Source: Ruminococcus sp.
Lineage (GTDB): Bacteria; Bacillota; Clostridia; Oscillospirales; Ruminococcaceae
Direction: 5' to 3'
Length of the DNA stretch: 51,779 nucleotides
Assembly: GCF_024692365.1 (NCBI RefSeq)
Contig: NZ_JAILMR010000048.1
Coordinates: forward strand, 1 to 51,779
Of this stretch, positions 43,744 to 51,549 are shown piece by piece; position 1 is the stretch's first letter, and every line of letters starts with the position of its first letter. The position numbers were made by a program, and so were the translations under genes. Below the pieces are notes generated by a model that saw only the letters and a program-made list of their open reading frames with translations, searched no databases and was not told where the DNA came from.

Positions 43744-44466
43744 ATGAGATACAAAGGATTCTATATCGACATCTCCCCCGACAATAATATTATCCGAAGC
43801 GACAGCGATGGAAATGATGTGGTCTGCCGGGGGTTTTGGTTTTCGGTGTACACTGATGAAGAGCATACAGAAAAGTTCGATGAGTTTTCAGCGGCAGTCG
43901 GATTTGAGATACTGACCGACAGCATAGAAGAAGCTGAGCAGTTTGCAAAGAACCATGCTCATGAGATCAGACTTTGCTGTCCACTGGAAATCTATCATAA
44001 TATCATCGATTATCCACGCGAATTTTGCATTGCGGATAACGCAGAGATGGCAAAGTATGCCGATGTTATAAATATCGGCATTCGGGAGAATGATCTGCCT
44101 GAAGAATGTGAGCGAGGATTGATGCACTGGTATCATCCCGAAAGTATTGATGATGAGCTGGACAACAAAGTTTTTTCAGCACATTGCTCCGTGGAGGTAA
44201 TAGGCGGCGAACTTACAGGAGTTATAACGTTAAAGGTGATCGGAGACCTTTCAGCGGATGCAATGGCAAGGTTCATAAAATACTGTTCGGGACAGCTTAG
44301 TGATGGCTGGGGTGAGAGTTTAGAGCAGAAATATCTCAAGACCGATGCAGGCGAAATAAATGTCAGCTTCTGGAACAGCGGTGATGACTGGCAGCTTTTG
44401 CCCGAAAAAGACTATCTAGACAGCTTTACACGATCGGAAGAAATTGGAATGGGAGGTCAATCATGA
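43744..44466 (+). CDS. Unknown protein of the amidoligase operon
   Basis: This 240-aa soluble, acidic protein I do not recognise. The N-terminal part (1-75) is beta-rich with YKGFYIDISPDNNIIRSD and a helix rich in Glu. The C-terminal half (~145-225) has a distinct alpha/beta domain with SVEVIGGELTGVITLKVIG and YCSGQLSDGWGESLEQ. It starts 10 nt after the GGCT gene with AAGGAGG, and its stop overlaps the next start (ATGA). A role linked to the amidoligase pair is inferred from linkage only. Confidence 0.75.
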   Translation: MRYKGFYIDISPDNNIIRSDSDGNDVVCRGFWFSVYTDEEHTEKFDEFSAAVGFEILTDSIEEAEQFAKNHAHEIRLCCPLEIYHNIIDYPREFCIADNAEMAKYADVINIGIRENDLPEECERGLMHWYHPESIDDELDNKVFSAHCSVEVIGGELTGVITLKVIGDLSADAMARFIKYCSGQLSDGWGESLEQKYLKTDAGEINVSFWNSGDDWQLLPEKDYLDSFTRSEEIGMGGQS

Positions 44467-44603
44467 AGGAAGAAATCGATATACCACAGAAGTACGTTGA
44501 AATGATCAAGAAAGCCGCAGAACAACAAGGTGTTTCAGCTGATGATATAGTCGAAACTGAAATAAAAAACTTTTTAGAAAGAGGTGAAGAAGATGTCAAA
44601 TGA
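44463..44603 (+). CDS. Very small ribbon-helix-helix-like protein (46 aa)
   Basis: This short gene is missed by length cut-offs. It starts at an ATG overlapping the previous stop (ATGA), with GGGAGG 4 nt upstream, and ends in TGA inside the next gene. A short strand (EIDIPQKYV) is followed by two helices (MIKKAAEQQG and SADDIVETEIKNFLER), the spacing of a ribbon-helix-helix DNA-binding unit such as CopG. Its place directly before a longer tandem RHH-like protein suggests related or cooperating regulators. Confidence 0.65.
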   Translation: MKEEIDIPQKYVEMIKKAAEQQGVSADDIVETEIKNFLERGEEDVK

Positions 44604-45030
44604 GAAAAAAGGCATAACCGTAAAGGTTGATGCCGAGCTTCATGCTAAGGTAAGAGCATACATCGAAGAACATGGTATAACAATGAACGATTTTGTAGCC
44701 CAGGCTCTGGATAACGAGCTGCACCCGAAGATACAGGAGGCAAGAAATATGGGTAATATGAGAACTATGGCGTTTCAGGTTCCAGAGGAATTATTTGATC
44801 AGATAAAAGATTATCTCAACAAGCATCATATGACGCAGAAGGAATTTGTTCTTGGTTTGATAAAAGCAGAGCTTGATAGAGATCAGCAGCAGACAACTGT
44901 CGAAGAGGTAGATGAAGCTGAAGATGAGGAACTTGACGAAGAATATGAGGTTGAAGAAACTGAGGGTTATCAGGATAATGAAGATGAAGACCTCGAAGAG
45001 TATGATGATCTGAACATGGATATGGGGTGA
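44593..45030 (+). CDS. Tandem ribbon-helix-helix-like protein with acidic tail
   Basis: This 145-aa protein starts at MSNEKK (AGAGGTGA upstream), overlapping the 46-aa gene. It shows two similar units: GITVKVDAELHAKVRAYIEE then MNDFVAQALDNEL, and TMAFQVPEELFDQIKDYLNK then TQKEFVLGLIKAEL. Each matches strand-helix-helix with the EFVxxLI-type second helix. Residues ~95-145 are almost only Asp and Glu. Two fused RHH units could bind DNA as a pseudo-dimer; the acidic tail may mimic DNA or act as an interaction arm. No DNA target is seen. Confidence 0.7.
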   Translation: MSNEKKGITVKVDAELHAKVRAYIEEHGITMNDFVAQALDNELHPKIQEARNMGNMRTMAFQVPEELFDQIKDYLNKHHMTQKEFVLGLIKAELDRDQQQTTVEEVDEAEDEELDEEYEVEETEGYQDNEDEDLEEYDDLNMDMG

Positions 45031-45034
45031 TAAA

Positions 45035-45280
45035 ATGCGATGCGAAACCGAGATGATAAGAAATAGATATCCAGTAGGAACGAGAGTATGCTGTGACGAG
45101 ATGCCTGATGATCCTAATCCTATACCTCGCGGGACTTGTGGAACTGTTATGGGAGTTGATGATGCAGGGCAACTGATTATGAAATGGGATAATGGTAGGT
45201 CGCTGTCTCTTATTCCGGGAGTTGACAGCTTTCATGTTGTTGAGCAGGCTGAGGTTGAAGGTATGGATTTGTCTATGTAG
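45035..45280 (+). CDS. DUF4314-family protein
   Basis: This 81-aa protein has RYPVGTRVCCDEMPDDPNPI, GTCGTVMGVDDAGQLIMKWD and NGRSLSLIPGVDSFHVV. This is the single SH3-like barrel known as DUF4314, found in Firmicute phages, plasmids and ICEs. Function is unknown. It starts 4 nt after the RHH-like gene and ends the first run of genes in this segment. Confidence 0.88.
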   Translation: MRCETEMIRNRYPVGTRVCCDEMPDDPNPIPRGTCGTVMGVDDAGQLIMKWDNGRSLSLIPGVDSFHVVEQAEVEGMDLSM

Positions 45281-45283
45281 AAC

Positions 45284-45312
45284 TTGAAAACAGATAAGTA
45301 GTATGATATACT
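45284..45312 (+). promoter_or_regulatory. Promoter of the AT-rich cargo gene
   Basis: TTGAAA (45284-45289) and TATACT (45307-45312) are 17 nt apart. A small hairpin AGCCGA/TCGGCT follows at 45323-45342. The start lies about 98 nt before the next ATG. Confidence 0.65.
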
Positions 45313-45416
45313 ATTAAAAACAAGCCGACTATGAGTTCGGCTGTTACATAATAAATTATAAGATTTATCATATGAGCGAAAATTGGGCAAGGGATTATAT
45401 GGAAGAAGGATAATGT

Positions 45417-46637
45417 ATGAATTATTCAATGGAGATTTGGCCTTCATCAGATATGGATTTTTGGAATATTAATGATGTAGTTTCTACTGTAACAATTAAA
45501 TGGAGCCATGATTTTTTTGATGATTATAAACTCTTATCATTTCAATTCTATGAATGCGGATATAAAACATTTGATGAAGTGATTAGTAGTGGAGATGATA
45601 ACATTAAAGCAGATATGTGGTTTCTAACAGGCATTTTTTTAGTGCGTCATAGTCTTGAGTTAGGATTAAAAGCTTTATTATGTAGAATTTTGCCCCGAAA
45701 AAAAGATATTCAAGAGGCTTTTGAAGAATGCTGTCATGATGTCTTCATGTTGTATCATAAGTATTCCGACAAAGGAAAAGAAAAGTACTTGTCAAACGAA
45801 GAAGAAAAATGGTTAATTAAGTATTTGAAGTCATTAGAAGAGGTTGATAAAAAATCTGATATGTTTAGATTTCCTTTTGAAAATGAATTTCTTTCCAAAT
45901 ACAGGAATGAGTTTTTAGATAATGAAGCTGTTGCTAATAATTTGTTACAAGCCTATGCGTTAGTAAAAAAATGCATTGAGAGAGGAATTGTTGCTGAGGA
46001 AGATGAGTTTGATGAAAAATTAAAACCGGAGTTTTTTGTTTTTGCTTCACATGGAATTGGAAATTGTTATTTATGGCAAAGTATTTCTGACGAAGGTTTC
46101 CATGTTAAAGTTACAGGGTATTCTGAGGTGATTGATTATATATATCAGAATCAAAATATCACAAATGAAGATAAGCTATATCCTCTAATCTTTATGTTTA
46201 GAAATACGATTGAATTATGCTTGAAGAGATTGTTCTATAGTAGAGTTTTTTATGGCGTTCCCCTTAAGGTGTTTAATTCAAAACGAAAAAGTCATCTTAT
46301 TAAGAAAGATTTGTGGAAGAACGTTAAACCTGTGATTGTTTATTACGCAACGGAATCAGGCGAAGAATTAAAAACGATTGAAATTGTTGAAAATATGTTA
46401 CTTCAAATCAGTAGTATTGATAAAAATGGTGATATTTTTCGCTATCCGACATCATATAGTTTGGAATATCGATTCGATAATAAAACATTGGATATTAATA
46501 ATGTGTATTTATATCTAAGAGCAATAATCAAATTTCTTGATAGTTGTGATTTAATGCTGGATGTAATTGCAGATTACGAAAGCGAAATGCGTACAGAATA
46601 TGAATCTGAGATGAGAGCAAACATTGATTGGCTTTAA
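45417..46637 (+). CDS. Unknown duplicated-domain protein, AT-rich cargo gene
   Basis: This 406-aa mostly helical protein has no family name I can give. The two halves repeat one plan. RHSLELGLKALLCRI then KKSDMFRFPFENEF and VANNLLQAYALVKKCI (~75-185) match RNTIELCLKRLFYSRV then KNGDIFRYPTSYSL and NNVYLYLRAIIKFLDS (~258-390). The (R)xxxELxLK helix recalls HEPN-like domains, but no clear RxxxxxH ribonuclease motif stands out. The gene is visibly richer in A and T than its neighbours and has its own promoter, so it is probably a separately acquired gene, perhaps for defence. That last point is inference. Confidence 0.7.
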   Translation: MNYSMEIWPSSDMDFWNINDVVSTVTIKWSHDFFDDYKLLSFQFYECGYKTFDEVISSGDDNIKADMWFLTGIFLVRHSLELGLKALLCRILPRKKDIQEAFEECCHDVFMLYHKYSDKGKEKYLSNEEEKWLIKYLKSLEEVDKKSDMFRFPFENEFLSKYRNEFLDNEAVANNLLQAYALVKKCIERGIVAEEDEFDEKLKPEFFVFASHGIGNCYLWQSISDEGFHVKVTGYSEVIDYIYQNQNITNEDKLYPLIFMFRNTIELCLKRLFYSRVFYGVPLKVFNSKRKSHLIKKDLWKNVKPVIVYYATESGEELKTIEIVENMLLQISSIDKNGDIFRYPTSYSLEYRFDNKTLDINNVYLYLRAIIKFLDSCDLMLDVIADYESEMRTEYESEMRANIDWL

Positions 46638-46707
46638 TTTACTTTGTATCGGCAAAGTTTCCAATAAGAACTGATATACATAGGAAATAAGGAAAGAGGT
46701 GTTAAAA

Positions 46708-46824
46708 TTGACCAACGTATATCTACACAGAAAAAATCCAGGAATACCACGGAAGGAGAAAACCATACTTGATAAAATATTTAGATATGTTCGCAGGAAT
46801 CGGCGGTTTCCGCTCAGGCCTTGA
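46708..46824 (+). CDS. Possible 38-aa basic leader peptide before the C5 methyltransferase
   Basis: A TTG with AAGAGGTG 6 nt upstream opens a 38-codon frame rich in Arg and Lys (LHRKNPGIPRKEK, then RRNRRFPLRP). It overlaps the first 56 nt of the methyltransferase gene in another frame. It may only serve to couple translation. No family is known. Confidence 0.3.
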   Translation: MTNVYLHRKNPGIPRKEKTILDKIFRYVRRNRRFPLRP

Positions 46825-48046
46825 GAAAGTAGGGGGCTTTGAGTGTGTCGGTTACTGCGAATGCGATAAGTTCGCAAAACAGGCTTATGAAGCCTTATAC
46901 GACACTCGGAAGGAGCTGTATTTTGATGATGCCAGAAAAATCGACCCAGAAGAACTGCCGGATATCGACCTTATTTGCGGAGGATTCCCTTGCCAGAGCT
47001 TTTCAATCGCTGGAAAGCGGCGAGGATTTGACGACGTCCGAGGAACTCTATTCTTTGAAATTGCCAGAATCGCTGCCGTTAAAAGACCTCGTTATCTGCT
47101 CATGGAGAATGTCCCCGGCTTACTGTCACATGACCAAGGCAGGACGTTTGAGACCATACTCCAGACGCTGGATGAACTGGGGTACGATGTCGCATGGCAG
47201 GTGCTTAACAGCGCAGATTTCGGTGTTCCCCAAGCCAGAAAAAGAGTGTTCATTATCGGATTTCTTAGAGGTGAATGTTCCGGCAGAGTATTGTCTTTCA
47301 CAGACGCAAACCCAAAAACTCTTATCAAACGCATACCCGGACGAGAAGGTTGCAGAGTCTATTCACCCGATGGACTGAGTATAACGCTGACAGGCAATGC
47401 AGGCGGATTCGGAGGCAGATCGGGTCTCTATGAGATACTTGGTCTTCCTATTAAGTCGCTTACAAAGACAGGCTACCAGATAGCTGTACCGGGTGACAGC
47501 ATCGACCTTGCTTATGCAGATATGAACAGCCGCAGAGGCCGTGTCGGACACGATATAGCACATACTGTCACACCATCTGCAACTCAGGGATTCTACTCTG
47601 TGAAATGCATTGACCTAAACCCCGATCCTGCAATTACCGAACTTGCGAGGTGCATAACCGCAAGACAGAATAATGGAATGAGTACCCATAAGGGTGAGAA
47701 ATCAGCAGCTCTGCTTCTGGAAAAGCCGATCCCTGTGCTGACACCGATGAAAGAAAAAGTAAGACAGCAGGGCAGACGATTCAAGGATCCCGATGACCCC
47801 ATGTTCACAATAACTGTGACAGACAGAAACGGTGTGATGTACAACGGTCTTATCCGTAAACTTATGCCCCTTGAATGCTGGAGACTGCAGGGTTTTACAG
47901 ACGAGCAATTCAGTAAGGTCAAGGCGTCAGGCATCTCAAATGCACAATTATACAAACAAGCCGGCAATGCGGTGACAGTTAATGTCATCGCAGCGCTGGC
48001 TTTATTTATTTTAGAAATCGATAAGGAGGTAAATCGAAATGAATGA
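46769..48046 (+). CDS. DNA (cytosine-5)-methyltransferase
   Basis: This 425-aa C5-cytosine methyltransferase has motif I LDMFAGIGGFRSGLEKVGG, motif IV GGFPCQSFSIAGKRRGFDD with the catalytic Cys near residue 76, and motif VI YLLMENVPGLLSHD. Motif VIII and the variable target-recognition region (~200-330) follow, then motif X NAQLYKQAGNAVTVNV. It starts at TTG (GGAAGGAG 10 nt upstream). No restriction enzyme is adjacent, so it may protect the element from host restriction or act in regulation. The target sequence cannot be read. Confidence 0.95.
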   Translation: MIKYLDMFAGIGGFRSGLEKVGGFECVGYCECDKFAKQAYEALYDTRKELYFDDARKIDPEELPDIDLICGGFPCQSFSIAGKRRGFDDVRGTLFFEIARIAAVKRPRYLLMENVPGLLSHDQGRTFETILQTLDELGYDVAWQVLNSADFGVPQARKRVFIIGFLRGECSGRVLSFTDANPKTLIKRIPGREGCRVYSPDGLSITLTGNAGGFGGRSGLYEILGLPIKSLTKTGYQIAVPGDSIDLAYADMNSRRGRVGHDIAHTVTPSATQGFYSVKCIDLNPDPAITELARCITARQNNGMSTHKGEKSAALLLEKPIPVLTPMKEKVRQQGRRFKDPDDPMFTITVTDRNGVMYNGLIRKLMPLECWRLQGFTDEQFSKVKASGISNAQLYKQAGNAVTVNVIAALALFILEIDKEVNRNE

Positions 48047-48809
48047 TATAATGACTTTTGTAAATGAAGACTTCGGCTCGGTGAGGACAGTCAGCATTAA
48101 CGGCGAGCCGTGGCTGGTGGGCAAGGATATAGCGTTAATGCTTGGTTACAGCAACCCTCATAAAGCGATAAGAGACCATGTTGACGATGAGGACAAAGGG
48201 GTGAACGAATCGGTCACCCCCGGTGGAAGGCAGAGGACAATAGTAATAAACGAAAGTGGTTTTTACTGCCTTGTGCTTTCAAGCAAACTTCCGAGTGCTA
48301 AAAAGATCAAGCGTTGGGTCACATCTGAGGTTCTCCCAACGATACGAAAAACAGGCGGCTATGTAAATGATGCAGATAAATTCGTAAATACTTATCTGCC
48401 ATTTGCTGATGAACCGACAAAAGAGCTGTTCAAGATACAGTTTGAGTATATCGGTCAGCTGAACGATCGTATTCGCCGTGATGAACCAAAGGTCAGATTT
48501 GCAGACCATGTGTCCGAAACAGCAGATCTCATCGACATGAACGAAATGGCAAAGATATGTGCAGATCACGGTATACGCATAGGACGCACAAGGCTGTTCA
48601 GGTGGCTGAGGTCAAAAGGTATCCTGATGGACGGAAATCTGCCTTATCAGGAGTATATAGAACGTGGATATTTCAGAGTAAAAGAAAGCGTGTTCAACAT
48701 GGGCGGCGAGCTGAAGATCTATCGTCAGACATATCTTACAGGCAAGGGACAGCAGTATGTTCTTGGACGGCTGATAAGAGAAAATGAAACGGAGGTGCTT
48801 GATGCCTAA
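48039..48809 (+). CDS. BRO-N / KilA-C phage antirepressor-like protein
   Basis: This 256-aa protein has an N-terminal BRO domain: GSVRTVSINGEPWLVGKDIA, MLGYSNPHKAIRDHVDDEDK, and VINESGFYCLVLSSKLPSAK. A C-terminal KilA-C/ANT-type domain follows (NEMAKICADHGIRIGRTRLF, then RWLRSKGILMDG). Such proteins relieve repression or bind DNA in prophages and ICEs. It starts 8 nt inside the methyltransferase end with AAGGAGG. Its presence is the best sign that phage-type regulation operates in this segment. Confidence 0.93.
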   Translation: MNDIMTFVNEDFGSVRTVSINGEPWLVGKDIALMLGYSNPHKAIRDHVDDEDKGVNESVTPGGRQRTIVINESGFYCLVLSSKLPSAKKIKRWVTSEVLPTIRKTGGYVNDADKFVNTYLPFADEPTKELFKIQFEYIGQLNDRIRRDEPKVRFADHVSETADLIDMNEMAKICADHGIRIGRTRLFRWLRSKGILMDGNLPYQEYIERGYFRVKESVFNMGGELKIYRQTYLTGKGQQYVLGRLIRENETEVLDA

Positions 48810-49698
48810 TCATATTACTAACAGAATAAAGCTGAACGGAGAATATGCAGATATTCACAAACTCATGGAAGATATCAAAAACGATGAATTCGGACTGGGA
48901 ACGATAGATTTTGAGAAAGTCATACCTATGCCGGATAATATCTACAGAGGAAGTTTAGGACCAGCCGAAGAAAAACTCTATGGTAAAAACAACTGGTACG
49001 ACTGGAGTTTAGCAAACTGGGGTACAAAATGGAATGCTTATGGATATAATGAGGGCGAAGACTATTCATGCAATAAAGATAGTCTTCGCTTTCTTTCTGC
49101 CTGGTCTGCACCACACCCTATTATCCAAAAGCTGTCCGAAATGTTTCCATGCGTGAAGATCGAACATGAGTGGGCAGATGAGGACATAGGTGCTAACTGC
49201 GGGCGCCGTACTTATTATAACGGCGAGAGGATAGAGGAATACTACCCGGATTACGGAAAAGAAAGCATAGAGTTCGCCGCAAAAGTTATGGAAGTTCAAC
49301 TAGAGGAAGACTGTTGTCTTTATCTGAACGCCTCGGAAACAGGATATATCAACATCGAATTTGACGATGGATATGAGCTTATCGAACTGTTTGGCAAGCC
49401 CGCACTGTTCACGAATGAAAGGATAACAGATGCGGATATCCCAAAAGGAATGTGTTGCTATCATCTGAGACACGGCGATGATGGATATATCTGTGCTATA
49501 GAAAAACGTGTTTCTGTAAACCTCGCAGGTTCTGTGGTGACAAAAGAACCTATAGATCTTGGCAAACAGGGTCGTATAACCTTTACAGAAGATACTTCAC
49601 CTAATTTCATCGGTGAGACCATGTCACTATATGAGTTCAGGGAGTATAAACCGGCACAGTCGGAAGATGAAAATATTGGAATGGAGTTGAAACAATGA
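48802..49698 (+). CDS. Api92-like protein with ferredoxin-like fold
   Basis: This 298-aa protein starts at MPNHITNRIKLNGEY with GGAGGTG upstream, overlapping the antirepressor stop by 8 nt. It has the typical Api92-like opening, DFEKVIPMPDNIYRG, and WYDWSLANWGTKWNAYG, followed by SAWSAPHPIIQKLSEMFP. The second half (~175-298) is an additional beta-rich region. Api92-like proteins are common in phages and conjugative elements; their activity is not settled. Confidence 0.85.
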   Translation: MPNHITNRIKLNGEYADIHKLMEDIKNDEFGLGTIDFEKVIPMPDNIYRGSLGPAEEKLYGKNNWYDWSLANWGTKWNAYGYNEGEDYSCNKDSLRFLSAWSAPHPIIQKLSEMFPCVKIEHEWADEDIGANCGRRTYYNGERIEEYYPDYGKESIEFAAKVMEVQLEEDCCLYLNASETGYINIEFDDGYELIELFGKPALFTNERITDADIPKGMCCYHLRHGDDGYICAIEKRVSVNLAGSVVTKEPIDLGKQGRITFTEDTSPNFIGETMSLYEFREYKPAQSEDENIGMELKQ

Positions 49699-50282
49699 GC
49701 ATTGAAATTATAGAAGCTGAAAAGCTGCGTTCAATGTCAGAGGATGAAGGGCTTATCCTACAGGGCTGCGGCGGTGAGCCGAAGGAATGGCTTGACGGGA
49801 TAAATGATATGCTGACAGCTCAAGGAATACTTCAGAACGGCAGCAGATTTGAGGATATCTCTGTCTTTCAGCATGACGGCTGTACCTGTATACTGTTTCC
49901 TTTTAAGGGCGTAGATATTGACATCGGTAAGCTTGCTATGTGGCGCTTGCAGACCCACTCACAGTTCGGAGGTACCTGGCTTTCCGACTATGTACCGAAC
50001 CGACTTGGCGGATTCGTGGATGAGGAACATAGTCTTGAAAAACCTAAACCGAAATGTGCGCTTATAGGTGCTGACGGAAATATCTTCAATCTTATAGGGA
50101 TAGCATCAAGAACGCTCAGAAGAAATGGAATGAGGGATGAAGCAAAGGAGATGTCTGAACGTGTTACAAATTCGGGCAGCTATTATGAAGCGCTGAATAT
50201 TATAGGAGAGTATGTGGATATATGCTCGGAGGATGAAATGGAAGATGAAACAATAGATATCGAAGGAGGAATGTCAGAATGA
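49695..50282 (+). CDS. Unknown protein of the mobile segment
   Basis: This 195-aa acidic soluble protein starts by ATGA overlap with the Api92-like gene. The N-terminal half contains GCGGEPKEWLDGINDMLTAQ. The C-terminal half has CALIGADGNIFNLIGIASRT, LRRNGMRDEAKEMSERVTNS and SYYEALNIIGEYVDI, a helical pattern I have seen in proteins of Firmicute conjugative elements. I cannot assign a function. Confidence 0.75.
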   Translation: MSIEIIEAEKLRSMSEDEGLILQGCGGEPKEWLDGINDMLTAQGILQNGSRFEDISVFQHDGCTCILFPFKGVDIDIGKLAMWRLQTHSQFGGTWLSDYVPNRLGGFVDEEHSLEKPKPKCALIGADGNIFNLIGIASRTLRRNGMRDEAKEMSERVTNSGSYYEALNIIGEYVDICSEDEMEDETIDIEGGMSE

Positions 50283-50425
50283 CAATGTTGTTTGTTGGAA
50301 TGATCATCGGTGGTATAATCGGACTGCTTATTGGTGGATTTTCAACTGCTTGGTATGATGCCAGTAAGGAGATTGCAAGACTAAACCGTGAGCGCAGAGA
50401 AGAAAAGAATATTATAAACAGATAA
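50279..50425 (+). CDS. Single-pass small membrane protein (48 aa)
   Basis: The ATG overlaps the previous stop (ATGA). The chain has one glycine-zipper-like membrane helix (MIIGGIIGLLIGGF) and then a basic, helical tail (EIARLNRERREEKN). Similar tiny proteins, such as the DUF3789 type, accompany phage and ICE gene clusters. A match to a named family is not certain. A hairpin follows its stop. Confidence 0.7.
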   Translation: MTMLFVGMIIGGIIGLLIGGFSTAWYDASKEIARLNRERREEKNIINR

Positions 50426-50432
50426 AAACCAT

Positions 50433-50462
50433 AGTCGTTTTGCCGATGGCGGCAAAGCGACT
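50433..50462 (+). terminator. Hairpin before the adenine methyltransferase gene
   Basis: A perfect 13-bp stem (AGTCGTTTTGCCG with one G-U) and loop ATGG is followed by a T-rich stretch GTTTCTCTTTTTCG. It can act as an intrinsic terminator or attenuator about 45 nt before the next ATG. Confidence 0.6.
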
Positions 50463-50505
50463 GTTTCTCTTTTTCGTCATCGGCAATGATGACGGAAAGG
50501 AAAAA

Positions 50506-51549
50506 ATGAGTAATCAGCATTACGGAGGCTGCGACCCTCCCATTCCGTGGATAGGCGGGAAATCGGTTCTTATCCCAGTAATAAGGAGAATAATGCCCGA
50601 CTATCCGAAGAAGTATGTAGAGGTGTTCGGCGGCGGAGGTGCGCTGACTTTTTCGGGAAAGATAGCACCTATACAGATATATAATGACTTCAACCAGCAT
50701 CTAGTTAATTTCATGAGAACACTGAAATCAAGGGCTGATGAATTAATCAGCAGGCTGACAGGTGTTTACAATGCAGACGGCAGTTTAAGTGAGGATCTTA
50801 TCAGAGCGTATTTTTTGAATGCAAGAGATCAATTTATAATATCATCAAAGGTGTTTTATCATGGTGAAGATTTTGATGACTACTATGAACAGATAAAGAA
50901 GATCATAAATTCAGCTCAGACCCATGATGAAAAGCTCCATAAACTGTGGCTTGCAGGCGAAATAATAAAAGAGTACGATGACCGAACAAAAGACCCCAGA
51001 CTTTGGGACGCTGTGAATTTCTATATCCTTATGAAATGCAGTTACTCGGCAACAGGGACAAGCTGGGCTATAAAACCGGTAAATTATGAGTCTGTGATCA
51101 ATCTGCTGAATGGTGCTTTTCGTATGCTTCAATCAGTCATCATCGAACATAAGGATTGCATCGACCTTATAAAGTTTCACGATGCACCCGGGACATTTTT
51201 CTACTGTGATCCGCCTTACTATATGGCTGAAGATCTATATAACGGAGTTCCGCTGTTTGGTGATGAAAAACACAAACAGCTTCATGACACGCTTCTTAAC
51301 TGTGAAAGCAAGGTTCTGCTGTCCTACAATGATTGCAAATTTATAGATGAGTTGTACTGTGAGGACAAGTGGTATAAGATGCGTGTTGCAAGACCCAACA
51401 GTATGATTCTGCATAACGAACCGGGTGCGCTTTACAATGAATTTCTTATAGCAAACTATGATATTTTCAGCCTATATAATAACGGAGTGCAGACAACATT
51501 TTTCAATGACTACGAACCTATTGACAATGAAGGGAGAATTGTTTTATGA
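50506..51549 (+). CDS. DNA N6-adenine methyltransferase, D12 class (Dam-like)
   Basis: This 347-aa protein starts at MSNQHYGG (GGAAAGGA upstream). It has PPIPWIGGKSVLIPVIRRIM (SAM site of the alpha-class), YVEVFGGGGALTFSGK, and FFYCDPPYYMAEDLY with the catalytic DPPY. The region between (~65-190) is the target-recognition domain. A solitary Dam-like enzyme in a mobile segment usually guards against host restriction or timing signals. It overlaps the next gene by ATGA. Confidence 0.94.
   Translation: MSNQHYGGCDPPIPWIGGKSVLIPVIRRIMPDYPKKYVEVFGGGGALTFSGKIAPIQIYNDFNQHLVNFMRTLKSRADELISRLTGVYNADGSLSEDLIRAYFLNARDQFIISSKVFYHGEDFDDYYEQIKKIINSAQTHDEKLHKLWLAGEIIKEYDDRTKDPRLWDAVNFYILMKCSYSATGTSWAIKPVNYESVINLLNGAFRMLQSVIIEHKDCIDLIKFHDAPGTFFYCDPPYYMAEDLYNGVPLFGDEKHKQLHDTLLNCESKVLLSYNDCKFIDELYCEDKWYKMRVARPNSMILHNEPGALYNEFLIANYDIFSLYNNGVQTTFFNDYEPIDNEGRIVL

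Noticed and set aside
45372..45413. 13-codon frame just upstream of the AT-rich cargo gene
   Set aside because: No ribosome site and chance-level length.
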